From positions 1-38,096 of the forward strand of contig CABXSY010000014.1 in the NCBI GenBank assembly GCA_902514875.1: a stretch of 38,096 bases of DNA, in the 5' to 3' direction. The notes beneath the pieces were generated by a model that did not search any database, was not told the origin of the DNA, and worked only from the letters and a program-made list of their open reading frames with translations. The position numbers and the translations under genes were made by a program. The DNA is from an uncultured Alphaproteobacteria bacterium. Lineage in GTDB: Bacteria > Pseudomonadota > Alphaproteobacteria > HIMB59 > GCA-002718135. How positions within the stretch are numbered: position 1 is the stretch's first letter; each line of letters begins with the position of its first letter. Positions 1 through 8,640 of the stretch are shown one piece after another.

Positions 1-224
1 TTGATTAATTTTGTTGAAATTTTTTTAGAATTTATAAATTCCAAAACTGATCTGCTTAAACTAGTTTTACTAATTGCTGTAAGAAAAGAGACATCAAAAT
101 ATTTTTTGTCAATATAGTTACAAAAATTTAGCGTATCACCAGCAAATGATTGCTGAAAAATATTATTCTTAGTATTGGCAATTTCAATCATACATTCGCC
201 AACTGAGCAAATTTTTGTTTTCAT
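1..224 (-). CDS. kdgK: 2-keto-3-deoxygluconate kinase (PfkB family), N-terminal part only
   Basis: This is the first 74 codons of a gene that runs off the left edge. The ATG (complement of 222-224) opens a frame without stops to base 1. The protein begins MKTKICSVGECMIEIA, followed by FAGDTLNF at about residues 27-34. Both blocks match the start of KdgK, whose GECMIEL and GGDTLN segments form the substrate side of the PfkB fold. KdgK phosphorylates 2-keto-3-deoxygluconate at C6 to give KDPG for the Entner-Doudoroff aldolase. It is the last visible gene of the minus-strand sugar operon, 8 bp after the mutarotase stop. The nearby UxuA makes exactly its substrate. The ATP-binding C-terminal half is outside the window, so integrity cannot be judged. 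Confidence 0.85.
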   Translation of the reverse strand, partial: MKTKICSVGECMIEIANTKNNIFQQSFAGDTLNFCNYIDKKYFDVSFLTAISKTSLSRSVLEFINSKKISTKLI

Positions 225-232
225 AATTAATT

Positions 233-556
233 TTAGTCGTGATGAAAAACTTCTTCCATACTAGACCACCATTCTCCCTTTTTTCTATTTGGGTCAGGAA
301 TTTGACATGGTCCACAAACACTCCACCACTCTTGAACTTTAGGGTCTGAGGCCATTAGCTTATTATCTCTATCAAGATTGTCTCCATGATATTCAACATA
401 TCCAAAAAGAGTATTTTTATGTAAATATATAGAGTAATTCTTAAAATTAAGTTCTGTTATATTTTTTAAGACTTCAGGCCAAACATTTGCATGAAGTTTT
501 TTATATTCTTCTATTTTTTCCTCTTTAATTCCAAGAGTCATACCTAATCTAATCAT
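233..556 (-). CDS. L-rhamnose/L-fucose mutarotase family protein
   Basis: A 107-residue protein of the L-rhamnose mutarotase family (PF05336; E. coli RhaM is about 104 aa). These enzymes interconvert alpha and beta anomers of 6-deoxy sugars. Seen in the sequence are the HANVWPEV block with the family catalytic histidine at His22, NYSIYLH at 40-46, and paired Trp77-Trp78 near the C-terminus, all of which line the sugar pocket in RhaM. The start codon directly abuts the fucosidase stop codon, so the two are probably translationally coupled. With fucosidase, fuconate dehydratase and a lactonase upstream, L-fucose (FucM-like use of this fold) is a likelier substrate than rhamnose. Substrate is inferred from context. 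Confidence 0.88.
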   Translation of the reverse strand: MIRLGMTLGIKEEKIEEYKKLHANVWPEVLKNITELNFKNYSIYLHKNTLFGYVEYHGDNLDRDNKLMASDPKVQEWWSVCGPCQIPDPNRKKGEWWSSMEEVFHHD

Positions 557-2020
557 TTATAAATAATCCTTTCTTGTTATTTTAAAACTGTATGCATGCT
601 CGCATGGTTTATTATCTGGTCTTGTTATATGGAGTCCATCTCTAGTCTGTCTCCATTCTACTTTATCAGTACTGCCTAATAATTCTACCCTTTCAATTTC
701 ATTATCAAAAAGTTTATATATACTTTCTATAGTAAAATCTTTGCTAGGCCATCCTAATGCAGTTGCATACAAAAAATTATCTTTTGTAGTGAACCGAAAA
801 TCTTTAGCAGTATAAATTAGTTTTGCTCGATTATCTGAAAAAGGTCCTGCTTCATTCATTTTAGTTGGGCCCTCTCCATATTGATCCCATGTTTCTGTTT
901 CAAATATTGCTTCTCCATTTACATCAAGCCATTTTCCAATACCCTCTAAAAGATTTTTATCTTCTTCTGGAATTGTTCCATCAGGTTTTGGTCCAATATT
1001 TAAAAGCATGTATCCATTTTTACTAACATTATCTATTAAGTAGTGAACTAAATCAGTCGTAGTTTTATATTTTGAATTCTTCATATAAGCCCAAGCACTT
1101 CCATCGTGGACTGTGGTATCAGTAATCCAATCATAGTGGGTTAATTCTGACTCTCTTCCTAGTTCAAGATCTAATAATCCAGAACCGGGGGGGAGATCAT
1201 GCCATTTATAAGATACAACTACTTCATTACCCCACTCAGCTTCTTTGTTATAATAATATGAAAGAAAATCTTTTTTATACTTTTCGTGAATAAATCTAAT
1301 TCCAAAATCAAACCATACATAGTCTGGTTTATAATTGTCTACTACTTCTTTTAATCTATTTAACCATCTATCATGAAAAGCTTTACTAGGCTTGTCTTGA
1401 TGTTCATTTGTTCTACCCCAATGATCCGGATATACAGCCTGATTTCCTATTAAATCTAAATTGTGAGGTTCACCATATAAACTTTCATATTCCTTTTTAG
1501 ATGTATCAAAATCATTGTTCCAATGTGGGAAAAAAAACCAGTTTTCAGCATGATGCATTGCTACCATATATTTCATCCCTTTATTTCTAATTGCTTTTTC
1601 AAGCTCTCTAACAATATCTCTTTTGGGCCCCATCTTGGATGCACACCATTCAGTATCAGAACAATTCCACATTGGAAAACCATCATGATGCTCTGCTACT
1701 GGTCCAGCAAATTGTGCTCCAGATCGATAATACAAATCTGCCCACTCTTCTGCATTAAATTTTTCAGCTGTAAACATTGGTATAAAATCTTTGTATCCAA
1801 ATTTAGATGGATGACCATAATGTTTACAATGATAATCAAACTGAGGACTAGGCGGTCTATACATCCAATAAGGATACCAGGTTACATTGGGTCCAGCAGC
1901 TGGAACAGAATAGATTCCCCAATGGGCATAAATTCCAAACTTAGCTTTTTTAAACCAGTTTGGTGTTTGATGTTGTTTTATTGATGACCAAGTTGGCTCA
2001 AAATAATTTTTTTTCATCAC
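557..2020 (-). CDS. Alpha-L-fucosidase, GH29, apparently cytoplasmic
   Basis: A 487-residue glycoside hydrolase family 29 enzyme that releases L-fucose from fucosylated glycans. Family motifs seen: KFGIYAHWGIYSVP at about 27-40, AEHHDGFPMW at 109-118, and WFDFG at 236-240, where Asp238 sits at the catalytic nucleophile position. LLNIGPKPDG follows later, before the end of the barrel. The N-terminus (MMKKNYFEPTW) has no hydrophobic signal segment, whereas many GH29 enzymes are secreted. The substrate would therefore be cleaved in the cytoplasm after uptake. It is the third gene from the visible 3' end of the sugar operon, between the lactonase and the mutarotase. ATG at codon 2 is an alternative start. 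Its acid/base residue was not identified by eye. Confidence 0.92.
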   Translation of the reverse strand: MMKKNYFEPTWSSIKQHQTPNWFKKAKFGIYAHWGIYSVPAAGPNVTWYPYWMYRPPSPQFDYHCKHYGHPSKFGYKDFIPMFTAEKFNAEEWADLYYRSGAQFAGPVAEHHDGFPMWNCSDTEWCASKMGPKRDIVRELEKAIRNKGMKYMVAMHHAENWFFFPHWNNDFDTSKKEYESLYGEPHNLDLIGNQAVYPDHWGRTNEHQDKPSKAFHDRWLNRLKEVVDNYKPDYVWFDFGIRFIHEKYKKDFLSYYYNKEAEWGNEVVVSYKWHDLPPGSGLLDLELGRESELTHYDWITDTTVHDGSAWAYMKNSKYKTTTDLVHYLIDNVSKNGYMLLNIGPKPDGTIPEEDKNLLEGIGKWLDVNGEAIFETETWDQYGEGPTKMNEAGPFSDNRAKLIYTAKDFRFTTKDNFLYATALGWPSKDFTIESIYKLFDNEIERVELLGSTDKVEWRQTRDGLHITRPDNKPCEHAYSFKITRKDYL

Positions 2021-2048
2021 CTAATTAAATTTAAAATTATATAATCTT

Positions 2049-2873
2049 TTAAAGACTATAAAATTGAGTTGCATTTTGAGAGAATATTTTATTTTTTTCG
2101 TCTTCAGAAAAAGAATTGCAATAATTCATTGCTAAATCAAACCAATTTGAATAATTATCTGCCATTGTTAAAACAGGCCAATCACTACCCCACATTAATT
2201 TATCAGATCCAAAAGTGTTAAGAATAAAATCAATATAAGGATCAAGCTGTTCTTTTGTATAATCTGGACCAACTTCTGTAAGAACTCCAGAGAATTTACA
2301 AAATACATTACTTGCTTTTGATAGTTCAGTCATATCCTTTTTCCATTGATCAATTTCAGACTTAGTAATCACAGGCTTCGCAATATGATCAATAACTATA
2401 GGAAGGAAATCATATTTTTTTACAAATTGTAGAAGATGTTGAAGATGATTTGGTCTAACTAAAGCATCAAAAGTTAAATTTTTTGTATTTATATATTTTA
2501 TATTTTCTTTTAGGTGATCATTTAACATCCAAGCATCATCTTGGATATCATGAATCATAGGCCTAAAACCTTTTAAAAGTGTACTCTCACAAAGTTTATC
2601 AATATCATCTTTTGCATTGTTGCTATCTAAATCAACCCAGCCCACCACACCTGCTATAAATTCGTATTTTGAGGCTAAACCTAATGTAAATTCTGTTTCA
2701 GCAACAGTATCAGCAGCTTGGACAATTACTGTTTTAGTAATATTTTTTTGTTTTATAAGCGGCTCAAGATCTTCTGGAAAAAAATCTTTATATAACACTT
2801 TCATATCTGGAGTCATCCAAGAGTAATCTCCTCTCGAAAGTTTCCAAAAATGTTGATGACTATCTACGTACAT
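2049..2873 (-). CDS. Amidohydrolase-family sugar lactonase (probable L-fuconolactonase)
   Basis: A 274-residue TIM-barrel metal hydrolase of the Amidohydro_2 group (PF04909, COG3618), which includes L-fucono-1,5-lactonase and L-rhamnono-lactonase. It opens with DSHQHFW, giving the metal-binding His6 and His8. Other family landmarks are FRPMIHD at 103-109, IDHIAKP at 161-167 and MWGSDWPV at 227-234, with Asp231 the expected catalytic aspartate. In the pathway it would hydrolyse the lactone made by the aldo/keto reductase to L-fuconate, the substrate of the dehydratase encoded immediately upstream. The start ATG abuts the dehydratase stop with no spacer. Exact lactone specificity is inferred from neighbours. 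Confidence 0.85.
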   Translation of the reverse strand: MYVDSHQHFWKLSRGDYSWMTPDMKVLYKDFFPEDLEPLIKQKNITKTVIVQAADTVAETEFTLGLASKYEFIAGVVGWVDLDSNNAKDDIDKLCESTLLKGFRPMIHDIQDDAWMLNDHLKENIKYINTKNLTFDALVRPNHLQHLLQFVKKYDFLPIVIDHIAKPVITKSEIDQWKKDMTELSKASNVFCKFSGVLTEVGPDYTKEQLDPYIDFILNTFGSDKLMWGSDWPVLTMADNYSNWFDLAMNYCNSFSEDEKNKIFSQNATQFYSL

Positions 2874-4169
2874 TTATTTCCAATAAGTACCATTATTATA
2901 ATCAAATTCATTAAGAGAACTATCCTTAATTTTTACAGAATATCCTGGATTTGTAGGAGTAACATATCCACCATCTTTAATTATTGCTGGATTTTCAAAA
3001 TGTTCAGAACAGCTTTCTGCATATTCACTTAATAATAAATCATGATTAGATATTATAAACTTATTAATTAGATTAAGATGCTGAACATATTCACATAAAC
3101 CAACACCACCTGCATGAGGAATCACAGGGGTATTAAACTTACTAGCTATTAAAAGAACTGGTAAAATTTCATTTATACTCGCAATTCTACAACTATCAAT
3201 TTGGCAATAATCTAAAGATTTGTTTTCTATAAATTGTTTAAACATAACTTTATTTTGTATCATTTCTCCTGTTGCAAGATTAACGTCAGGATGTGCATTT
3301 TTAATTTTTTTAAAACCTAATACATCATCAGGGTTGGTTGGTTCTTCATAAAATAAAATATCAAATTGTTTTAATTTTCCAATATTTTCGATAGTCTCAT
3401 TTACACTCCAGATTTGATTGGAATCTACCATTAATTTATTTTCATGACCTATTAAGTCTCTTACTAATTTACAGCGATGGATATCCCTTTCTATATCTTG
3501 ACCAACTTTCATTTTGAAATGAGTCCAACCCTTACTTAAATTTTCTTCAACAAGTTTCTTCATTTTTTCATCTGAATACCCTAACCAACCAGCTGCAGTT
3601 GTGTATGCAGGAAAAATGGTAGTGTTTAATTCGTCTAAATTTGAAGGCAAGTTTAGTTTTTTCTGATCAATTATTTTAGCCGCCTCATCTTTAGTAATTA
3701 CATCATCAATATATGAAAATGATAGTTTATCTAATAAATCTCTAGTTTTTAATTCAATTATATATCTCCAAAGTGGTTTTTTATGAAATTTAGAAATTAA
3801 ATCCCATATTGCATTAAAAAAAGCTGCAGCTGCAAGATGTGTTACACCTTTTTGTGGCCCCACCCATCTTAATTGACTGTGGTTTGTAATTTTTTCCCAT
3901 ATGGATGCGATATCCTTTTCTATTTCTTCAATATTTTTTCCAATAATAAATTCTTTAAAATATTCTATGACGGTACAACAAAGATCATTACCTTTTCCGA
4001 TAGTAAAGGTTAATCCAATACCAGTTAGATCTTTTTGATCAGTAAATATTGTGACATAAGTTGCAGAGTAGTCACAATCAACATGGACAGCATCAGTTCC
4101 CAAATTGTCTTTCGATGTTGGAAAACGAATATCCTGAGTTTTAATATCAATTATTTTCATATTGGACAT
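2874..4169 (-). CDS. fucD: L-fuconate dehydratase (enolase superfamily)
   Basis: A 431-residue member of the mandelate racemase/enolase superfamily that dehydrates L-fuconate to 2-keto-3-deoxy-L-fuconate. The active-site set is complete and closely matches the numbering known for Xanthomonas FucD: FKMKVG with Lys219 and Lys221, metal ligands Asp249 (MVDSNQIW), Glu275 (FYEEP) and Glu302 (ATGEMIQ), and catalytic His352 (PHAGGVGLCEYVQH). The length fits the family (about 430-440 aa). The upstream reductase gene ends at 4157, so the ATG used here overlaps it by 13 bp. A second ATG at codon 4 (4160) would give the ATGA overlap common in this window and is an equally good start. L-galactonate or D-arabinonate could be extra substrates. 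Confidence 0.92.
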   Translation of the reverse strand: MSNMKIIDIKTQDIRFPTSKDNLGTDAVHVDCDYSATYVTIFTDQKDLTGIGLTFTIGKGNDLCCTVIEYFKEFIIGKNIEEIEKDIASIWEKITNHSQLRWVGPQKGVTHLAAAAFFNAIWDLISKFHKKPLWRYIIELKTRDLLDKLSFSYIDDVITKDEAAKIIDQKKLNLPSNLDELNTTIFPAYTTAAGWLGYSDEKMKKLVEENLSKGWTHFKMKVGQDIERDIHRCKLVRDLIGHENKLMVDSNQIWSVNETIENIGKLKQFDILFYEEPTNPDDVLGFKKIKNAHPDVNLATGEMIQNKVMFKQFIENKSLDYCQIDSCRIASINEILPVLLIASKFNTPVIPHAGGVGLCEYVQHLNLINKFIISNHDLLLSEYAESCSEHFENPAIIKDGGYVTPTNPGYSVKIKDSSLNEFDYNNGTYWK

Positions 4170-5158
4170 CTTTCATCAATTAGTTTTTCATTAATTAAAT
4201 CTTTCCACAAATCTTCTGGGATAGGAAAATTTAAAAAATCTAAGTTTTGCTGAACTTGATCAAGTCTATCCATGCCTAATATCATGGAAGTAACAAGTTT
4301 ATTTGTATAACAAAATTGGATTGCCGCTGCTGGAACAGGCACATCATACTTTTTACAAATATTTGCTATTTTTAAGTATCGTTGTTTAACTTCTTCTGGA
4401 ATTTTATCATAAAAATAAGTAATGTTTTCACCTACACCTTTAGCTAAAATTCCTGAATTAAAAATTCCTGCAAGAATAATTCCTATATTATTTTTTTCTG
4501 CAATAGGGAAAAAATCATTAAGAGCGTTTTGATCCAATAACGAATATCTACCCGCAAGAACCATACAATCAAAATCGCCTGCATTTGCAAATCTTGCACA
4601 TATATCAGAGTCATTTACTCCCACTCCAATAGCCTTAATTACTTTTTCTTCTTTTAGTTTTTGAACAGCTTTATATGCGCCATCCATTGCTAATTTAAAA
4701 TAATGATCAACCTCGTCACCAAAATTAAATCGGTCCACATCATGAATTAAGCAAATATCTATTTTTGAAACAGCTAATCTTAATAATGATTGCTCAAATG
4801 CTCTCATGACTCCGTCATAAGAATAATCGAGATTAGGAGAAAAATTCAAACTTCCTGCAAATCTTCCTCTATCTATATTATCTTTTTTTGCTGGTGTAAG
4901 ATATCTACCAACTTTAGTTGATAAAAAATAACTATCTTCATCTACAGTTTTTAAAAAATTTCCTAATCTATGCTCACTTAAACCATAACCATACAAAGGT
5001 GATGTGTCATAAATATTGATTCCTTTTTCATAGCTTTTTTCAAGTATGTCATAGCAATTTCGCTCATCTAGATTTTCAAATAAATTACCTAAAGGTGCTC
5101 CACCAAAACCAATGGCTGTTAAGTTTATATCAGTTTTTCCAAGCTGTCTTTTATTCAT
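4157..5158 (-). CDS. Aldo/keto reductase, probable L-fucose/L-galactose dehydrogenase
   Basis: A 333-residue aldo/keto reductase (PF00248). The catalytic tetrad is visible: Asp51 and Tyr56 in YDTSPLYGYG, Lys82 in STKVGR and His139 in LIHD. The sequence resembles the D-threo-aldose/L-fucose 1-dehydrogenase and pyridoxal 4-dehydrogenase branch, which starts with GKT..N....GFGGAPLGNLF. It would oxidise the sugar at C1 to the 1,5-lactone with NAD(P)+, the first step before lactonase and dehydratase. It lies between the transporter ATPase (8-bp overlap upstream) and fucD. Known relatives accept L-fucose, L-galactose and D-arabinose, so the exact sugar is open. Confidence 0.87.
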   Translation of the reverse strand: MNKRQLGKTDINLTAIGFGGAPLGNLFENLDERNCYDILEKSYEKGINIYDTSPLYGYGLSEHRLGNFLKTVDEDSYFLSTKVGRYLTPAKKDNIDRGRFAGSLNFSPNLDYSYDGVMRAFEQSLLRLAVSKIDICLIHDVDRFNFGDEVDHYFKLAMDGAYKAVQKLKEEKVIKAIGVGVNDSDICARFANAGDFDCMVLAGRYSLLDQNALNDFFPIAEKNNIGIILAGIFNSGILAKGVGENITYFYDKIPEEVKQRYLKIANICKKYDVPVPAAAIQFCYTNKLVTSMILGMDRLDQVQQNLDFLNFPIPEDLWKDLINEKLIDERCPI

Positions 5159-6659
5159 GAATATTTCCCATAATCGATGAACTCATTTCTTCATAGTTAT
5201 GAGTATTGATAGTTTCACCAACTACCTTAAAATCTTTCATTGTTATAATTCTATCTGCTAAGCTAATCATTTCAGGCATATCACTTGTTATTAAAATAAT
5301 AGAAGTTCCTTTTAATGATAAATCTATAATTAATTCGTGTAAATAAGATTTAGTTTTTATATCAATACCAACTGTAGGTTCATCAATAAATAATATATCA
5401 GTTCCAGAAGCTAGCCATTTAGCTACACTAATTTTTTGCTGATTACCTCCAGATAAATTAGAAACGATTTGTTGATATGAAGGTGTTTTTACTTCAAGTT
5501 GTTTCACATATGGATCTACTTTATTGTAAACTATTTGATCATTTAAAAATGAAAGTATTTTTTTCAAATTTGACCAGACTGTTATTCCTGCATTAGATAA
5601 AACATCATGCATTAAAATTAATCCTTCTTTTTTTCTATCTTCACTTATGTATCCAATTTTAAATTTTTCTAATGCATCTTTTGGAGATTTGATTTTTATT
5701 TCTTTATTATTAAGTAAAATTTGACCAGAATTTATTTTTTCCAATCCTAAAACACATTTTAAAAGTTCTGTTCTTCCAGCTCCAACTAAGCCATACAAAC
5801 CAAGAATTTCGCCCTTTTTAAGATTTAAATTGATGTCTTTATGACCTAAATCAGTGTTTATGGATTGTAAATTTAATAAATTTTTATCATCAAAGTTTAC
5901 TGTTTTTTTTGAATTAATTATTTGCTCATCCCTACCAATCATTAATTTTACTAATTGTTGTCTATTTAAATTTGTAATTTGTTCTGACTCACATGCATTT
6001 TTACCATCTCTTAAAACAGTGACTTCATCACAGATCTCAAAGACTTCTTCAAGTTTATGACTTACAAAAACAATACTTACATCTTGTTCCGCAACTAGTC
6101 TCTTAAGTAATACAAACAAGTTTTTTGTATCCTGAGGTGATAATGATGAAGTTGGCTCATCTAATAATAATATTTTTGATTCTAATGAAAGAGCTTTTGC
6201 TATTTCGCATAATTGCATTTTTGCCACAGTTAAATCTGAAACTATTGTGTTTGGATCAATATCTAATTCCATAATATCAAGCCATTTTTTTGATTCTTTA
6301 GCAACTGCGTTATAATCTATTAAACCTAAATTATTTTTAGGTAGGTTAGTTAGCATTAAATTTTCACCAACTGAAAATCTTCTGATTAGATTTCTTTCTT
6401 GGTGAACAACTGAAATTCCTGAATTCATTGCTTCATTAGGTGAATTAAAAGATTGTACTTTATTGTTCAAAAATAGTTCACCTTCATTTTGATTGTAAAC
6501 ACCTGTAATTATTTTAATTAATGTAGATTTACCTGCGCCATTTTCACCAAGTAAAGCATGGATTGATTTTTTTTTAAGTCTAAAGTTTGCATTATCTAAT
6601 GCTTTAACACCAGGAAAATTTTTTGTGATTTTTTTGAGCTCCAGTATATTATCACTCAT
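5151..6659 (-). CDS. Sugar ABC importer ATPase, RbsA/MglA type (two ABC domains)
   Basis: A 502-residue fused double ATPase that drives monosaccharide import. Domain 1 has Walker A GENGAGKST at 38-46, a degenerate signature (LTVAKMQ, as is usual for RbsA-like proteins) and Walker B LLLDEPTSSLS. Domain 2 has the atypical Walker A GLVGAGRTE, a canonical signature NLSGGNQQK and Walker B LFIDEPTVGID. One canonical and one degenerate half is the normal CUT2 arrangement. It overlaps the next upstream permease gene by 8 bp and the downstream reductase by 8 bp, so it is in the middle of the operon. Substrate from context: L-fucose or a similar sugar. Confidence 0.93.
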   Translation of the reverse strand: MSDNILELKKITKNFPGVKALDNANFRLKKKSIHALLGENGAGKSTLIKIITGVYNQNEGELFLNNKVQSFNSPNEAMNSGISVVHQERNLIRRFSVGENLMLTNLPKNNLGLIDYNAVAKESKKWLDIMELDIDPNTIVSDLTVAKMQLCEIAKALSLESKILLLDEPTSSLSPQDTKNLFVLLKRLVAEQDVSIVFVSHKLEEVFEICDEVTVLRDGKNACESEQITNLNRQQLVKLMIGRDEQIINSKKTVNFDDKNLLNLQSINTDLGHKDINLNLKKGEILGLYGLVGAGRTELLKCVLGLEKINSGQILLNNKEIKIKSPKDALEKFKIGYISEDRKKEGLILMHDVLSNAGITVWSNLKKILSFLNDQIVYNKVDPYVKQLEVKTPSYQQIVSNLSGGNQQKISVAKWLASGTDILFIDEPTVGIDIKTKSYLHELIIDLSLKGTSIILITSDMPEMISLADRIITMKDFKVVGETINTHNYEEMSSSIMGNIHE

Positions 6660-7620
6660 AAGAAAACACCTTTGTTCTTCTTTCTTCTCTATACTCTCTA
6701 TATCTATTTATAAAGACAGCTAATAAAATCATAAAACCTAAAAATATTTGTACAAAAAAAGGATCAATTTTAAAAATTACTAATGCTTGTGAAATTATTG
6801 AAACTAGAATGACTCCAAAAGCAGTAGCTATAACATCAACTTTCCCACCAGCTAAAATTGCACCTCCAATAACAGGAGCAGCAAAAGATGGTAATAACCA
6901 TGAGTCACCAATATTAGGTGTTCCAAGTTGTAATCGACAAACTACTAACATTCCACCTATCGCAGCTAAAAGACCTGAAATAACGTGAGCATAAATAACA
7001 ATTTTTGTTGAAGATATCCCTATTAGCTCAGATGATTGAACATTATTTCCATAAGCTAACATATATCTTCCAAGTGATGTTCTATTCATTAAAATCCACA
7101 TCAAAATTGTTATAACTATTGGAATTATTACTAAATATGGAATTGGTCCAAGAATTTTAGCGTTTCCAAAAAATTTAACAGCATCAGGAATTTCATAAAA
7201 GGGTTGTGCTTCTGTTATACCTAAATTCATTCCTTTAAAAATATAAAGTGTTGCCAGTGTAATAATAAAAGCAGAAATTCCTGTCTTAACAGTTATATAT
7301 CCATTAATAAAACCACAAGCTAATCCTATTAATAATCCAATTAACATAGCAGGTAATATAGACATGGAATAAACTTCCATTAAACCGGTAAAGGAAATAG
7401 CAACTAAGCCGCCAATAGCACCAACAGACAAATTCATTTGACCAATAGCAATTATTATCATTTGAGACATTGCAACAACTAGCATAAGACTTACACTAAG
7501 CATTAAAACATATAAATTAAATGGAGAGATAAATGCTGGCTTAAAAAATGAAATTAAAATTGAACCAAGTATTATAACTAAGCCAAGTCCAAACCAATCT
7601 TTTTTAAGTAGATTACTCAT
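6652..7620 (-). CDS. Sugar ABC importer permease, RbsC type (1)
   Basis: A 322-residue hydrophobic protein of the BPD_transp_2 family (PF02653) with about eight to ten membrane helices. Family landmarks are INLSVGA-like QMNLSVGAIGGLVA near the first third, and KTGISAFIITLATLYIFKG in the middle, which corresponds to the TG.PSFIVTLGT stretch of RbsC. A cytoplasmic basic tail (RYREYREERRTK) ends the protein. It overlaps the second permease by 4 bp (ATGA). The two permeases are different enough in sequence to suggest a heterodimeric channel rather than a recent duplication. Confidence 0.92.
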   Translation of the reverse strand: MSNLLKKDWFGLGLVIILGSILISFFKPAFISPFNLYVLMLSVSLMLVVAMSQMIIIAIGQMNLSVGAIGGLVAISFTGLMEVYSMSILPAMLIGLLIGLACGFINGYITVKTGISAFIITLATLYIFKGMNLGITEAQPFYEIPDAVKFFGNAKILGPIPYLVIIPIVITILMWILMNRTSLGRYMLAYGNNVQSSELIGISSTKIVIYAHVISGLLAAIGGMLVVCRLQLGTPNIGDSWLLPSFAAPVIGGAILAGGKVDVIATAFGVILVSIISQALVIFKIDPFFVQIFLGFMILLAVFINRYREYREERRTKVFSYE

Positions 7621-8603
7621 GACACAATTGAATTTTTAACTGTGAAATATTCTCTCGCTCTGTCTAATAAAACTGCTCCTAATAATATCATTCCAAGAAA
7701 AAATCTTACCCAAAACTCACCAACATCAATAAGATATAATCCATTATTAATTAAGGTAACAAGTATAGCTCCAAGCATAGTTCCAAAAACTGTTACTTTT
7801 CCTCCAGATAAAAGTGTTCCTCCTAAAACTGGCGCTAAAAATGCTGGTAATAACCAATCGAAACCTAAATGACCTGCCATAGAAGGAATTGCAGCACCTA
7901 TTCTTGCAGTTAACATAATTCCTGCTAAAGCTGCTAAAAATCCCGACAACATATGACAATAAATAAACATCCTATCAACTGAAATACCTGATAGCTCTGC
8001 TGCATCAGGATTTGCTCCAGCTGCAATTAGTTTTCTGCCGATATCAGTAAATTTAAATACATAATAAAGAATAAAACAAGTTAAAACACTTATAATCAAA
8101 AGTGGCGAAATATATTTATTAAAAAGTTTTAAACTTCCAAAATCTGTAAAAATTTCAGGTAGTTTTCTAAATGCTTCTGCTTCTGTTAAAAGAGTCATAA
8201 AACCAAAATAAATACTCATAGTTGCCAAAGTAACTATAAAACTATGAACACCTGTTCTCACAGTTACAAAACCATTTATCCAACCTAAGAATGACCCAAA
8301 AGCTAAAACTAAAATTATGGAAATTGGAATAGGTATTCCCATACTTTCCATGCACCAACCACCAAACATTGCAGCTGAAACTCCTAGCGCACCTAAAGAT
8401 AAATTTAATCCACCAGTTAAAATGACAACCATCATTGCAAGGCCTATCATAATATCTAATGCTACTACTCTAGATAATGCGTAAATATTAAATCTTGATG
8501 TAAAACCATCAGTAGAGAAAGAAAAAATGCAAATAAAAAAAATTACAAGACACAACAAACCAAACTGATTTGTTTTTACAAAATTAGGTATTTTGAAATT
8601 CAT
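7617..8603 (-). CDS. Sugar ABC importer permease, RbsC type (2)
   Basis: A 328-residue paralogue of the adjacent permease (PF02653), with about eight to ten membrane helices. It carries the same landmarks: GGLNLSLGALGVSAAMFGG, VRTGVHSFIVTLATMSIYFG and APVLGGTLLSGG. It is expected to form the membrane channel together with the neighbouring permease. The gene starts just downstream of a strong terminator-like hairpin that separates it from the binding-protein gene, so its transcript level is likely lower than that of the binding protein. Directed by the same operon promoter upstream of 9669. Confidence 0.92.
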   Translation of the reverse strand: MNFKIPNFVKTNQFGLLCLVIFFICIFSFSTDGFTSRFNIYALSRVVALDIMIGLAMMVVILTGGLNLSLGALGVSAAMFGGWCMESMGIPIPISIILVLAFGSFLGWINGFVTVRTGVHSFIVTLATMSIYFGFMTLLTEAEAFRKLPEIFTDFGSLKLFNKYISPLLIISVLTCFILYYVFKFTDIGRKLIAAGANPDAAELSGISVDRMFIYCHMLSGFLAALAGIMLTARIGAAIPSMAGHLGFDWLLPAFLAPVLGGTLLSGGKVTVFGTMLGAILVTLINNGLYLIDVGEFWVRFFLGMILLGAVLLDRAREYFTVKNSIVS

Positions 8604-8605
8604 AG

Positions 8606-8628
8606 AAAAAAGGGGGCATTAAGCCCCC
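8606..8628 (-). terminator. Hairpin plus T-tract after binding-protein gene (attenuating terminator)
   Basis: Read on the minus strand, a 6-bp all-GC stem GGGGGC / GCCCCC (8628-8623 with 8617-8612) encloses a 5-nt loop and is followed directly by six T (8611-8606). That is a textbook factor-independent terminator, and the GC-only stem stands out in this AT-rich DNA. It lies between the binding-protein stop and the first permease ATG, inside the operon. It most likely terminates part of the transcripts and stabilises the binding-protein mRNA. Confidence 0.85.
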
Positions 8629-8640
8629 CTATTAATTTTT

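Noticed and set aside
1523-1984. Open frame of 153 codons on the plus strand inside the fucosidase gene
   Set aside because: Antisense to a clear GH29 coding sequence; Cys/Ile/Phe-rich translation without family resemblance, a codon shadow.
2021-2048. Small palindrome near CTTTTAAAG as a terminator between lactonase and fucosidase genes
   Set aside because: Short A/T stem without a T-tract; not distinguishable from background.
5151-6659. Degenerate signature in the first ATPase domain of the RbsA-like protein as a sign of decay
   Set aside because: One degenerate half is normal for this family of fused ATPases.
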